Of a stretch of DNA of 64,000 nucleotides, positions 17,402 to 25,880 are shown piece after piece. The notes below the pieces were generated by a model, which saw nothing but the letters and a program-made list of their open reading frames with translations, was not told where the DNA came from and searched no databases. How positions within the stretch are numbered: position 1 is the stretch's first letter; each line of letters starts with the position of its first letter. A program made the position numbers and the translations under genes. This DNA is from G963666895 sp963666895 (GTDB lineage Bacteria; Desulfobacterota; Desulfovibrionia; Desulfovibrionales; Desulfovibrionaceae): positions 124,001 to 188,000 of the forward strand of contig CAXXNS010000010.1 in assembly GCA_963666895.2 (NCBI GenBank), given 5' to 3'.

Positions 17402-17841
17402 GGCTTACCTCCCCCCACACGGCCCAGGGCGGCCACGGCCTGGAGCACGCCGTCCAGGATGGACTCGGGCTTGGCCGGGCAGCCGGGCACGTACACGGTC
17501 ACCGGCACGATTTTGTCCACCCCGCCGAGCACGTTGTAGGCGTCGTGGAAGATGCCCCCGGACAGGGCGCACGCCCCCACGGCCACCACGGCCTTGGGCT
17601 CGGGCATCTGCTCGTACAGGGTGCGCAGCACCGGCGCGTTGCGGTGGTTCACCGTGCCCGTGACCACCAGCACGTCCGCGTGCAGCGGGTTGCCCACGTT
17701 GACCGCGCCGAAGCGCTCCACGTCGTAGACCGGGGTCAGGCAGGCCAGGGTCTCGATGTCGCACCCGTTGCAGCTGCCGCAGTCGAAATGCAGGATCCAC
17801 GGCGACTTCCGCCTGGCGCGGGTGACAAGCTTCTTGAACAT
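17398..17841 (-). CDS. echC: Ech hydrogenase small subunit, NuoB-like (EchC)
   Basis: 147 residues. Carries the proximal 4Fe-4S cluster next to the nickel site. Cluster ligands are visible in CGSCNGCDIE (residues 21-30), GACALSGG and VPGCPAKPE. The start was set at MFKKLVTRARRKSP, which has GGTGAGGAGGGG in front; the longer open frame upstream would run through echB. It lies 11 bp after echB and overlaps echD by four bases. At 147 residues it is the short, single-cluster type typical of Ech rather than the longer small subunit of uptake hydrogenases. Confidence 0.93.
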   Translation of the reverse strand: MFKKLVTRARRKSPWILHFDCGSCNGCDIETLACLTPVYDVERFGAVNVGNPLHADVLVVTGTVNHRNAPVLRTLYEQMPEPKAVVAVGACALSGGIFHDAYNVLGGVDKIVPVTVYVPGCPAKPESILDGVLQAVAALGRVGGGKP

Positions 17842-17852
17842 GCCCCCCCTCC

Positions 17853-18713
17853 TCACCAGCGCATCCAGGCCCATTGGATCCAGGCCAAATTGGCTCCGGC
17901 CAGGACCAGTCCCGGACCCCAGAGCGCGGCCAGCTGCCAGGACCAGGACAGCCGGGCCGAGGCGTTGTCCAGAAGGATTTCTCCCAGCCAGACCAGGCCC
18001 GCCGTCACGGCCATGCCCCACCAGTTGGTGGCCCAGAACAGGGCGCAGATGCCGTACAGCAGGGCGGTGTCAAAGAAGTGGGAGGTTTCCAGCAGGCCCA
18101 GGAAGCGGCCGGAATACTCGGTGTACAACCCGCGCACCAGTTCCTGGTGGGCGTGCTGGGACGCGGCCGCGTCAAAGGGCGACTTGCGCAGCTTGACGCC
18201 CGTGACCAGGAGCAGGGCCGCGAAGGCCAGGGGCAGCCGGGGCAGGAGCGGCTGGTCCAGGCCCAGGGGCTGCCAGGAGCCGAATCCGCCCGAGGCCAGG
18301 CCCATGCCGGCCAACACGACCAGGAGCACGGGCTCGTACGCGGCCAGCTGCAGGAGCTCGCGTTGGCCCCCGGTCTTGCTATAGGGCGAGGGCGAGGCCA
18401 GCGCGCCCACGGCCGGAATCACGGCCCCGGCCGCCTGGGTGAAGAAGACCACCAGCAGGTCCTGGCCCGCGAAGAACAGGGCGGCCGCCGCGGCCGAGCC
18501 GATCAGCCCGGACCAGGCGCAAAAGCCCTGCATGGCCCCCGAGGCCACGGGCTCCTTGGAAAAGAGCTTGAGCACGTCGTAGAAGGGCTGGAGCACGGGC
18601 GGGCCCACGCGGCGCTGGACCCGGGCCGTGACCTTGCGGTCCAGCCCCTGGATCAGCCCCCCGGCCAGCGGGGCCGCGACCAGGGCGATCAGTCCGATCC
18701 ACCAGGGGTTCAT
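17853..18713 (-). CDS. echB: Ech hydrogenase membrane subunit, NuoH-like (EchB)
   Basis: 286 residues with about eight hydrophobic segments. Homologous to NuoH, the membrane subunit that links the redox arm to the ion-pumping arm. The characteristic cytoplasmic loop near the N-terminus is clear: GLDRKVTARVQRRVGPPVLQ, followed by the SKEPVAS segment. The start (MNPWWIGLIAL) overlaps the echA stop as ATGA and has GGGAGGCGGGG upstream. Its place between the NuoL-like and NuoB-like genes is exactly that of echB in known ech operons. Confidence 0.92.
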   Translation of the reverse strand: MNPWWIGLIALVAAPLAGGLIQGLDRKVTARVQRRVGPPVLQPFYDVLKLFSKEPVASGAMQGFCAWSGLIGSAAAAALFFAGQDLLVVFFTQAAGAVIPAVGALASPSPYSKTGGQRELLQLAAYEPVLLVVLAGMGLASGGFGSWQPLGLDQPLLPRLPLAFAALLLVTGVKLRKSPFDAAASQHAHQELVRGLYTEYSGRFLGLLETSHFFDTALLYGICALFWATNWWGMAVTAGLVWLGEILLDNASARLSWSWQLAALWGPGLVLAGANLAWIQWAWMRW

Positions 18714-20596
18714 GCCCCGCCTCCCAGCCAGGCCACAAGCACCAACGCGCACAGGCCGAGCACGGCCAACCCGTTGATCCAGGGCAGCAGCCGGTCCGCG
18801 CCGAATATGCGGGCGAAGGCGTACAGCCCGGCCCGGGTCTCGATGGTCCCGCCCAGGGGTCCGGCGTACCCGGCTCCGCGCGGCTCGGTCTCGGGCAGGC
18901 CGGAAAGATACGTGCTTACGGGCCTTGCCTTGCGGGCCGAGCCCATGCCCCGCACGCCCACGGCCACGCCCAGCAGGGCCGCGGCCACCAACGGAGCGAC
19001 CACGAAGCCGCCCACCCGCAATTCAGCCGGACCCGGACCGCCCACCAAGGCGTACAGCCAGGGCGTGGCCGCGCCGCCGACCAGGGTCAGCCCGGCCAGC
19101 AGGGCCGTGGGCCCCAGCCGCAGCCAGCCGGAGTCCTCGGGCACGCGGCGGTGCTTGGGAGCCACGGCCAGGACCAGCCCGGCCCAGCGGGCCCAGTAGG
19201 CCACGGTCAGGCCGCTGCCCAGGGCCAACATGAGCAGCAAAATGACGTTGTCGGTGGCCGCCTCCACGGCCATCCACTTGCCCAGGAGCATGCCGAAGGG
19301 CGGCAGGAGCATGGCCGCCACGCCCAGGGCCAGGAGCCCGGCCGTGCGGGGCATTGAGGCCGCCATGCCGCGCAAATTCTCGGCCTGGCGTCCGCCCAGC
19401 CCCTGGTCACCGCTGCCCACGCACAGGAAAAGCATGCCCTTGGCCAGGGCGTGGAAGACCAGAAGCAGGGTCCCGGCGGCCAGGGCCCAGGGGGTGCCGA
19501 TGCCCGCGCAGGCCACCATCAGGCCCAGGTTGGAGATGGTGGAGTAGGCCAGGACCTCCTTGCCGTCGGACCGGCCCATGGCCAGGGCCGCCCCGGCCAG
19601 GAACCCGAACCCGCCCACCAGGGCCACGGCCGGGCCCAGGATGGTGTCCGAGAATGCCGGGGAGAAGCGCAGGATCAGGTAGACCCCGGCCTTGACCATG
19701 GTCGAGGAGTGCAGCAGGGCCGAGGTGGGCGTAGGCGCCACCATGGCCCCGAGCAGCCAGCGCATGAACGGAGCCTGGGCCGCCTTGGCCAGCCCGGCCG
19801 CGCAGAGCAGGGCCAGGGGGATCAGGGCCGCCCCGGGCGCGCGGGCCAGGGCGTGGACCAGGGCGTGGATGTCCAGGCCGAAGCCGGTGCGCGCCAGCCA
19901 CACGGCCGCGCCCACCAGGGCCAGCCCGCCCACGGAGTTCATCCACAGGGCGGTCAGGGCGTTGGCCCGGGCCTTTTCCGTGTCGTCGTGCCCGATGAGC
20001 AGGAAGGAGCACAGGGTGGTCAGCTCGAAGCACAAGTAGAACAGGGACAGGTCGTTGGCCAGGGCCAGGCCGTTCATGACCCCCAGGAAGCCCACCAGGA
20101 CCAGGAAAAACCGGGGTTGGCGCGAGCGCGTCAGCTTCAGATGCTCCTCGTGACGGCGCATGTACGGCAGGGCGTACACGCAGATGAGCGAGCCGACCAC
20201 GGAAACCACGCAGACCAGGGCCAGGGACAATCGGTCCGCGAACAGCAGGGCGTGGCTCCCGGCCGGGGCGGCCTGCTCCAGCCAGGCCAGCAGGCCCACC
20301 TGGGGCAGGACGAACAGGGCCGTGAGCACGCTCCTGCGGCGCGCGGCCACCACGAGGAAATACGCCAGGAGCGCGAAGTCGGCCACCGCGGCCGCGTGGC
20401 GGATCAGGGACCGCGCCGATTCGGACAGAGGCGCGATCTGCCCCCCGGAAAGCACGAGGGCCAGGGCCGCGCCGGGCAAAATCAGGGCCGTGGCCCCGAC
20501 CACCACCCGGCGCGCCCCGGCCAGGGGCAGGAGCAGGCAGAAAAGCCCGGCCGCCAGGGGCCAGAGGACGAGCAGGATGAGGACGAGGTGCTGCAT
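18710..20596 (-). CDS. echA: Ech hydrogenase ion-translocating subunit, NuoL-like (EchA)
   Basis: 628 residues, with about 14-16 predicted membrane helices, starting at MQHLVLILLVLWPLAAG. A member of the Mrp/NuoL antiporter-like family that forms the pumping module. Family features include YALPYMRRHEEH, FYLCFELTTLCSFLLIGHD, KAAQAPFMRWLLGAM followed by PTPTSALLHSSTMVKAGVYL, and STISNLGLMVA. First gene of echABCDEF. The upstream 120 bp are shared with divergent terC and contain two direct repeats (TTTCTTGTAC). The open frame extends about 250 codons further upstream only because it runs antisense through terC; those codons are not coding. Confidence 0.92.
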   Translation of the reverse strand: MQHLVLILLVLWPLAAGLFCLLLPLAGARRVVVGATALILPGAALALVLSGGQIAPLSESARSLIRHAAAVADFALLAYFLVVAARRRSVLTALFVLPQVGLLAWLEQAAPAGSHALLFADRLSLALVCVVSVVGSLICVYALPYMRRHEEHLKLTRSRQPRFFLVLVGFLGVMNGLALANDLSLFYLCFELTTLCSFLLIGHDDTEKARANALTALWMNSVGGLALVGAAVWLARTGFGLDIHALVHALARAPGAALIPLALLCAAGLAKAAQAPFMRWLLGAMVAPTPTSALLHSSTMVKAGVYLILRFSPAFSDTILGPAVALVGGFGFLAGAALAMGRSDGKEVLAYSTISNLGLMVACAGIGTPWALAAGTLLLVFHALAKGMLFLCVGSGDQGLGGRQAENLRGMAASMPRTAGLLALGVAAMLLPPFGMLLGKWMAVEAATDNVILLLMLALGSGLTVAYWARWAGLVLAVAPKHRRVPEDSGWLRLGPTALLAGLTLVGGAATPWLYALVGGPGPAELRVGGFVVAPLVAAALLGVAVGVRGMGSARKARPVSTYLSGLPETEPRGAGYAGPLGGTIETRAGLYAFARIFGADRLLPWINGLAVLGLCALVLVAWLGGGA

Positions 20597-20660
20597 GGCG
20601 GACGCTCTCTGATTCAAGAGTGCTCCCGATAAAACCGAAACGCAAGCCCTTGAGCCCGGC

Positions 20661-20684
20661 TTTCTTGTACCCCATTTCTTGTAC
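20661..20684. repeat. Direct repeat TTTCTTGTAC x2 between echA and terC
   Basis: TTTCTTGTAC occurs at 20661-20670 and again at 20675-20684, exact copies 14 bp apart start to start. They lie in the divergent promoter region about 65-90 bp from the echA start and about 35-55 bp from the terC start. They may be a regulator site for either gene. No factor can be named. Confidence 0.35.
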
Positions 20685-20717
20685 AGGGCGGGCCAGCCGT
20701 GGTAAATCGACCCGACC

Positions 20718-21449
20718 ATGACAGAACTGCTGACCCTGGAAAATCTCATCGCCCTCCTGACCCTGACGGGCCTGGAGATCGTGCTCGGCATCGACAACAT
20801 CGTGTTCATCGTGGTGGTCACGGCCAAGCTGCCCCAGCAGGTGCAGCCCCTGGCCCGCAAGCTGGGCATCGGCCTGGCCATGGTCAGCCGCATCGGGCTG
20901 CTGCTGTGCATCTCCTGGATCATGGGATTGACCGCGCCCCTGTTCTCCATCCTGGACCACGTGGTCACGGGCCGGGACCTGGTGCTGCTCATCGGCGGGC
21001 TGTTCCTGCTGGGCAAGGCCACCTTCGAGATCCACGAGAAGATCGAGGACGCCGGGGCCGTGCGCGAGGCGGCCGGGCACGCCAAGTCCACGTTCGTCTC
21101 GGCCGTGCTCCAAATCGTGGTCCTGGACCTGGTCTTCTCCCTGGACTCGGTGATCACGGCCGTGGGCATGGCCAAGCACCTGCCCGTCATGATCATCGCC
21201 ATCGTCCTGGCCGTCATGGTCATGCTGCTCTTCTCCAGGGCCGTGAGCGCATTCGTGACCAAGCACCCCACCGTACAGATGCTGGCCTTCGCCTTCCTGC
21301 TCCTGGTGGCCGTGTTCCTGGTGGCCGAGGGGTTGGGCAAGCACATCGACCGGGGCTACATCTACTTCGCCATGGGCTTCTCCCTGTTCGTGGAGTTCCT
21401 GAACCTGCGCGTCAGAAAGAAACGGACCGAACGCGCCGCCGCGAAATGA
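20718..21449 (+). CDS. TerC family integral membrane protein
   Basis: 243 residues with about seven hydrophobic helices. TerC proteins are linked to metal (especially manganese) export and tellurite resistance. Family signatures: the N-terminal LEIVLGIDNIVFI motif with its acidic residue inside the membrane, and the matching second-half motif LDLVFSLDSVITAVGM, plus HEKIED in the central loop. The ribosome site is weak. It is divergent from the ech operon and overlaps the next gene by ATGA, so TerC and the MATE exporter are co-translated. The substrate is unknown; metal homeostasis is the family-based expectation. Confidence 0.88.
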   Translation: MTELLTLENLIALLTLTGLEIVLGIDNIVFIVVVTAKLPQQVQPLARKLGIGLAMVSRIGLLLCISWIMGLTAPLFSILDHVVTGRDLVLLIGGLFLLGKATFEIHEKIEDAGAVREAAGHAKSTFVSAVLQIVVLDLVFSLDSVITAVGMAKHLPVMIIAIVLAVMVMLLFSRAVSAFVTKHPTVQMLAFAFLLLVAVFLVAEGLGKHIDRGYIYFAMGFSLFVEFLNLRVRKKRTERAAAK

Positions 21450-22816
21450 ACACGTCCGGCGCGCATGACCTGACCGACCGGCCCGTGCCCCGGCTGGTGC
21501 GCGAGATCGCCATCCCGGCCAGCGTGGGCTTCTTCTTCTCCACCATGTACAACGTGGTGGACACCTTCTATGCGGGCCGCCTGTCTACCGAGGCCCTGTC
21601 GGCCATGTCCATGTCCTTTCCGGTCTTCTTCGTCATCGTGGCCGCGGGCACCGGCCTGTCCACGGGCGGCTCGGCCCTGGCCGGAACTGCCCTGGGCCGG
21701 GGGAACCGCGACGAGGCGGCCCGGCTGGGCGTGCAGGGCGTGGTCCTGGGAGCCGTGGCCGGGGTCGTCCTGGCCGGGCTGGGCCTGGCCCTGTCCCCCT
21801 GGGCCTTTAAGGGGCTGGGAGCGTCCGGCGCCGAGCTGGGCGCGGCCCTGGAGTACATGAACGCCATCTTCCTGGCCGCGCCCCTGTTCCTGGTGGTGCA
21901 CATGTTCAACTCGGTGCTCAACGCCCGGGGCATGACCCGGCCCTTCCGCAACTTCCTGATCCTGGGCTTCGCGCTCAACCTGGTCCTGGACCCCTGGTTC
22001 ATCTACGGCGGCCTGGGACTCCCGGCCATGGGCATCCGGGGCGTGGCCGTGGCCACGGACCTGATCCAGGGCCTGGGCTGCGTGTACATGGGTTGGGAGG
22101 CGCACCGGCGCGGCTGCGTCCCGGCCTGGCGGGGCAAGGGGCTCACGCCCGACCCCCGGGTCTTCGGCCGCATCCTGGTCCAGGGCGTTCCGGCCGGGAT
22201 CAACTTCCTGACCATCGGCCTGGGCGCTTTCGTGATCCTGGCGTTCGTGGCCGAATTCGGGCCCGCGGCCAAGGCGGCCTACGGCGCGGCCATCCGCGTG
22301 GAGCAGATGGTGCTGGTGCCCGCCATCGGGCTGAACATCGCGGTGCTGACCCTGGTGGCCCAGAACCACGGCGCCGGGCGCATGGACCGGGCCCGGGAGA
22401 GCTTCCACACCGTGCTCCGATACGGGGCCTGGCTCATGGCCGGGGGCACCCTGCTGGTCTTTTTCGGCGCGCCGCCGCTCATGCGGCTGTTCTCCGAGGA
22501 CCCGGCGGTCATCACGGCCGGGGCCGACTATCTGCGCGTGGACGCCCTGGTGCTCTACGCCTACGTGGCCCTGTCCGCGTCCACGGCCGCGCTCCAGGGG
22601 CTCAAGCGGCCCATGTTCGCGGTCTGGCTCGGCCTGGCCCGGCAGCTCATCGCCCCCTGGCTGGTGTTCACCCTGTACGTGGACCTGCTGGGCTGGGGGC
22701 TGTGGGGCGTGTGGTGGGGCATCTTCACGGTCACCTGGGCCGCGGCCCTGTTCGCCCTGTGGTACGCCGGACGGGTCCTGAAACGCACCATGCACGCGGC
22801 CGACCATAAAATTTAA
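21446..22816 (+). CDS. MATE family efflux transporter
   Basis: 456 residues, twelve expected membrane helices in two pseudo-repeats. Multidrug and toxic compound extrusion carriers export organic cations and drugs using a sodium or proton gradient. Signs are the N-terminal LVREIAIPASVGFFFSTMYN followed by VVDTFYAGRLS, the GLSTGGSALAGTALGRGN stretch, and the second-half VGLGAFVILAF/IGLNIAVLTLVAQNHGA region. The ATG overlaps the terC stop. The sequence runs well into the AT-rich gap before the next gene and no terminator is evident. Confidence 0.9.
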   Translation: MNTSGAHDLTDRPVPRLVREIAIPASVGFFFSTMYNVVDTFYAGRLSTEALSAMSMSFPVFFVIVAAGTGLSTGGSALAGTALGRGNRDEAARLGVQGVVLGAVAGVVLAGLGLALSPWAFKGLGASGAELGAALEYMNAIFLAAPLFLVVHMFNSVLNARGMTRPFRNFLILGFALNLVLDPWFIYGGLGLPAMGIRGVAVATDLIQGLGCVYMGWEAHRRGCVPAWRGKGLTPDPRVFGRILVQGVPAGINFLTIGLGAFVILAFVAEFGPAAKAAYGAAIRVEQMVLVPAIGLNIAVLTLVAQNHGAGRMDRARESFHTVLRYGAWLMAGGTLLVFFGAPPLMRLFSEDPAVITAGADYLRVDALVLYAYVALSASTAALQGLKRPMFAVWLGLARQLIAPWLVFTLYVDLLGWGLWGVWWGIFTVTWAAALFALWYAGRVLKRTMHAADHKI

Positions 22817-22906
22817 AGTTTTATTAATCGCGCCCCTGGGCACTAATGCTGTTCCCCCGTCCGTCCGATACGGCGGATGAGGAATCCTTATCCCGGAGGA
22901 ACGATC

Positions 22907-23425
22907 ATGGACGCCGTATCCACATATGTCGGGCAGACAGGGCTGTTATACGAAAACACCGAAGCCGCCATGACCCGGGCGGCCAAGCAGAATTCCGACA
23001 AGACCGAAGAGAACGAACTCGGCCTCAAGACCGAGGGCGACACCCTGGACATCTCCGAGGAGGCCCGCGAGATGCTGGCCGCCCAGGCCGCGCCCGAGAC
23101 GGACGCCGAGACCGGAGAAGAGACAGGGACCGGGACCAACCAGGAAACGGCCGACGGGAGCCAGCTCGTGTTCAGCACGGGCCTGGGCCGCGCGGTGACG
23201 GGTACGGCCTATGGATCCAGCAGGACTTCGGACACCTCCGAGGACGTGGAGAAGGAGATCAAGGAGATCAAGGCGAAGATCGAGAAAGTGGAGGCCGAGA
23301 TCGAGAAGCTGGAGGGCAAGAAGAGCCGGGGCCAGGACGTGGATTCCCAGCTCAGCGCCAAGCAGACCGAGCTGGCCATGCTCAACAGCGAACTGGCCAT
23401 GCTCCTGGAGGAGCAGGCCAAATAG
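22907..23425 (+). CDS. Hypothetical coiled-coil protein with DISEEAR motif
   Basis: 172 residues; not recognised. The ATG is preceded by CGGAGGAAC. The N-terminal half is low-complexity and acidic, with a GDTLDISEEAREML segment that recalls short helical motifs seen in FlgM-type and other surface or flagellar-associated proteins, though this is not enough for a call. Residues about 107-172 form a strongly predicted coiled coil (VEKEIKEIKAKIEKVEAEIE, then LSAKQTELAMLNSELAMLLEE). No signal peptide or membrane segment. It stands alone and ends at a strong terminator. The protein is probably a cytoplasmic, oligomeric small protein. Confidence 0.75.
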   Translation: MDAVSTYVGQTGLLYENTEAAMTRAAKQNSDKTEENELGLKTEGDTLDISEEAREMLAAQAAPETDAETGEETGTGTNQETADGSQLVFSTGLGRAVTGTAYGSSRTSDTSEDVEKEIKEIKAKIEKVEAEIEKLEGKKSRGQDVDSQLSAKQTELAMLNSELAMLLEEQAK

Positions 23426-23448
23426 CCCCCGGCCCATTCCATATATTG

Positions 23449-23484
23449 AAAGGCCCCGGCAGAGATGTCGGGGCCTTTGTTTTT
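23449..23484 (+). terminator. Terminator shared by the coiled-coil gene and cysS
   Basis: AAGGCCCCG / CGGGGCCTT stem around a 10-nt loop, followed on the plus strand by TTTGTTTTT. On the minus strand the stem is followed by TTTCAATAT, so it can also serve the convergent cysS. Confidence 0.8.
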
Positions 23485-24943
23485 AGGCCACGTCCCACTC
23501 CGCGCCCTGCGGGGTATCCTTCACTTCCACGTTCATGGCGGCAAGCTCGTCGCGGATGGCGTCGGCACGGGCGAAGTCCTTGTCCTTGCGCGCGGCCACC
23601 CGGTCGGCCAGCAGGGCCTCGACCTTGCCCCCGTCCACGCCCTTGCGCGCGGCCCGGGTGTCGCGAAGCTCGGCCAGAAACTCGGCCGGTTCGCGCTCAA
23701 ACACCCCGAACACCGCGGACCACTCTTTGATGTCGTCCAGGATGCGGGTCCAGGCCTCTTTTGCGCCCTGGGACTTGCGAAGCGCCTTGTCGTCGGCCAG
23801 CCGCCCGGCCAGACGCACGGCCGAGAACAGATGGCCCAAGGCCCCGGCCGTGTTCAGGTCGTCCTCCATGGCCGCGGCGAATCCCTTCTCAGCCTCGGCC
23901 AGCTCCTTGGCCATGTCCTCGTCCAGGGCGGTTCCGGACCACTTGGAGCGCACGGCCAGCTCGTTCTTCATCTGGGCCATGGCTTGGTACACCCGGCGCT
24001 GGGCCTTTTCCGCCTCCTCCAGGGCCTCGAAGGAGAAGTCCAGGGGGCTGCGGTAGTGCATGGACAAGAGGAAGTAGCGCAGGGTCTCGGCCGTGAACTT
24101 GGCCAGGATGTCGCGGATGGTGAAGAAGTTGCCCAGGGACTTGGACATCTTCTCGGCGTTGATCTGCACGAACCCGTTGTGCACCCAGAAGTTGGCGAAG
24201 GGCCCGTCCGTGGCCGCCTCGCTCTGGGCGATCTCGTTCTCGTGGTGCGGGAAGACCAGGTCCTGGCCGCCGCCGTGGATGTCCAGGGGCAGGGGCGCGT
24301 ACTTGGCGCTCATGGCCGAGCACTCCAGATGCCAGCCCGGACGGCCCGGGCCCCAGGGCGATTCCCAGGAGGGCTCGCCGGGTTTCGCGGACTTCCACAG
24401 GGCGAAGTCCAGGGGGTCCTCCTTGGTCTCGCCCGGCTGGATGCGCGCCCCGCTGCGGAGCTCGTCGATGTCGCGGCCCGAAAGCTTGCCGTAGTCCTTG
24501 AACGAGCGGACCCGGAAGTACACGTCCCCGTCCAGGGTGGCGTAGGCGTGGCCCTTGTCGATGAGGTCCTTGGTCACCTCCAGCATCTCGGGGATGTGCT
24601 CGGTGCACTTGGGCTCGATGTCCGCGCGCAGGATGTTGAGGCGGTCCATGTCCACGTAGAATTCCCGGATGTACTTCTCGGCCACCTCGGACGACTCCAG
24701 GCCCAACTCGTTGGCCCGCCTGATGATCTTGTCGTCCACGTCCGTGAAGTTGCGGATGAAGGTCACCTCCAGGCCCTGGCTGCGCAAATAGCGGACCAGG
24801 ACGTCGAAGACCACTGCCGAGCGGGCGTGGCCGATGTGGCAGAGGTCGTAGGCCGTGATGCCGCAGGCGTAGAGATAGACCTTGCCGGGGCGAAGCGGGG
24901 TGAACTCCTCTTTCTTCCGAACCAGGGTATTGTACAAACGCAT
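23483..24943 (-). CDS. cysS: Cysteinyl-tRNA synthetase
   Basis: 486 residues, the usual length. Charges tRNA-Cys. The class I signature HIGH (LCHIGHARS) and EKMSKSLGNFF are intact, as are the Cys and His residues of the zinc site (YACGITAYD, GWHLECSAMS with downstream HHENE). The C-terminal helical domain (KVEALLADRVAARKDKDFARADAIRDELAA) binds the tRNA anticodon region. The ribosome site is weak (AAGAAACGG). It lies downstream of the frameshifted membrane-anchored hypothetical gene, same strand, 48 bp apart. Confidence 0.96.
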   Translation of the reverse strand: MRLYNTLVRKKEEFTPLRPGKVYLYACGITAYDLCHIGHARSAVVFDVLVRYLRSQGLEVTFIRNFTDVDDKIIRRANELGLESSEVAEKYIREFYVDMDRLNILRADIEPKCTEHIPEMLEVTKDLIDKGHAYATLDGDVYFRVRSFKDYGKLSGRDIDELRSGARIQPGETKEDPLDFALWKSAKPGEPSWESPWGPGRPGWHLECSAMSAKYAPLPLDIHGGGQDLVFPHHENEIAQSEAATDGPFANFWVHNGFVQINAEKMSKSLGNFFTIRDILAKFTAETLRYFLLSMHYRSPLDFSFEALEEAEKAQRRVYQAMAQMKNELAVRSKWSGTALDEDMAKELAEAEKGFAAAMEDDLNTAGALGHLFSAVRLAGRLADDKALRKSQGAKEAWTRILDDIKEWSAVFGVFEREPAEFLAELRDTRAARKGVDGGKVEALLADRVAARKDKDFARADAIRDELAAMNVEVKDTPQGAEWDVA

Positions 24944-24991
24944 TGATTTTACCGTTTCTTAACCTATTGATATTGAATGTGATTGATTCTT

Positions 24992-25880
24992 TTACTTGGC
25001 CTCGATCCGGATATTCAGCCGGGAGATGACGTCGGCCGTGTTCTCCACGTCCAGCAGGCCCAGCAGGCCCACGGGCCGGTCGGGCTTGACCGAAATGGAC
25101 AGGGTGCCGGGGTTGCGCAGGAACTCGCGCACCTGGTCCAGGGCGTCCACCGCGAACTGGTTGTCCTCGGCCACGGCCACGGCGATCTCCTCGGCCAGGG
25201 CGGCCTCGGCCTCGGCCTTGACCTGCTCCACGGTCTTGCCCTCTTCCTTGGCCGTACCCTTGATGAGCTGCTCGAACAGGGACTTGTCCTGGTAGCGCAG
25301 CTCGATGGAATCCAGGGCCATCGTCATGGCCGAGGCCCCCTCGGTGGACACCAGGTCCTGGAGGTCCACGTTGTTCAGCTTCATGCCCAGGCCCAGGGAG
25401 CCCATATCCCGCAACGTCAGGGACAGGTCCTTGAGTTCGAAGGTGTTCTTGTCCTGGTCGAACGCGTAGCTCAGGTCGAAGTCCATGGTCACGGACACGT
25501 GGCCGAGTTCCTTGAAGGTCTCGCTGAGCTCCTCGAAATTCTCCGGGGTCACGGGGCACGTCCACCCCATGCACGGACACGTCCATGACGCTGGGCAGGC
25601 CCGCGATCTCCTCGTAGTCGCGGAGCGTGAACTCCTGCACCGTGAAGTGCCGGCCGTCCAGGAGGGAAAGCTTCATGTCCTTGATGGTGGCGGCCATGCC
25701 CAGCACGTCCACGTCCACGTCGCCGTACTCGGCCTGGGCAACGTCCTTGACCTGCTCGAAAAAGGCGGCCACGCGGGCCTCGCCCTCCTTCTGGGCGTAG
25801 CTGTCCAACCAGAAATACCCGCCGGCCAGGATGGCGGCGATCACCAGCAGCACGAGCAGAATCTTTCCCGTCTTGTTCAT
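24992..25880 (-). CDS. Membrane-anchored hypothetical protein, frameshifted
   Basis: The reading is split in two frames. The first part starts at ATG 25880 behind CAGGAGGAA: MNKTGKILLVLLVIAAILAG is an N-terminal membrane anchor, followed by a soluble region. At about 25553-25556 a run of four C (minus strand) appears to hold one base too many. Removing one joins HGVDVP to VTPENFEELSETFKELG and gives one protein of about 295 residues ending at 24992. The C-terminal part has repeated beta-strand-like segments (FELKDLSLTLRD, GLGMKLNNVDLQDL). I do not recognise the family. It overlaps the end of ispDF by four bases (ATGA). Confidence 0.6.

Noticed and set aside
19407..21344. Long minus-strand frames extending echA upstream and in a second frame
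   Set aside because: They run antisense through terC and have no membrane-protein character upstream of MQHLVLIL. The echA start at 20596 fits the family.
22820..22850. Sigma28-like -35 (TAAAGTTT) before the coiled-coil gene
   Set aside because: The element at the expected -10 position (CCCCTGGG) does not match GCCGATAA, so a flagellar sigma factor promoter cannot be supported.
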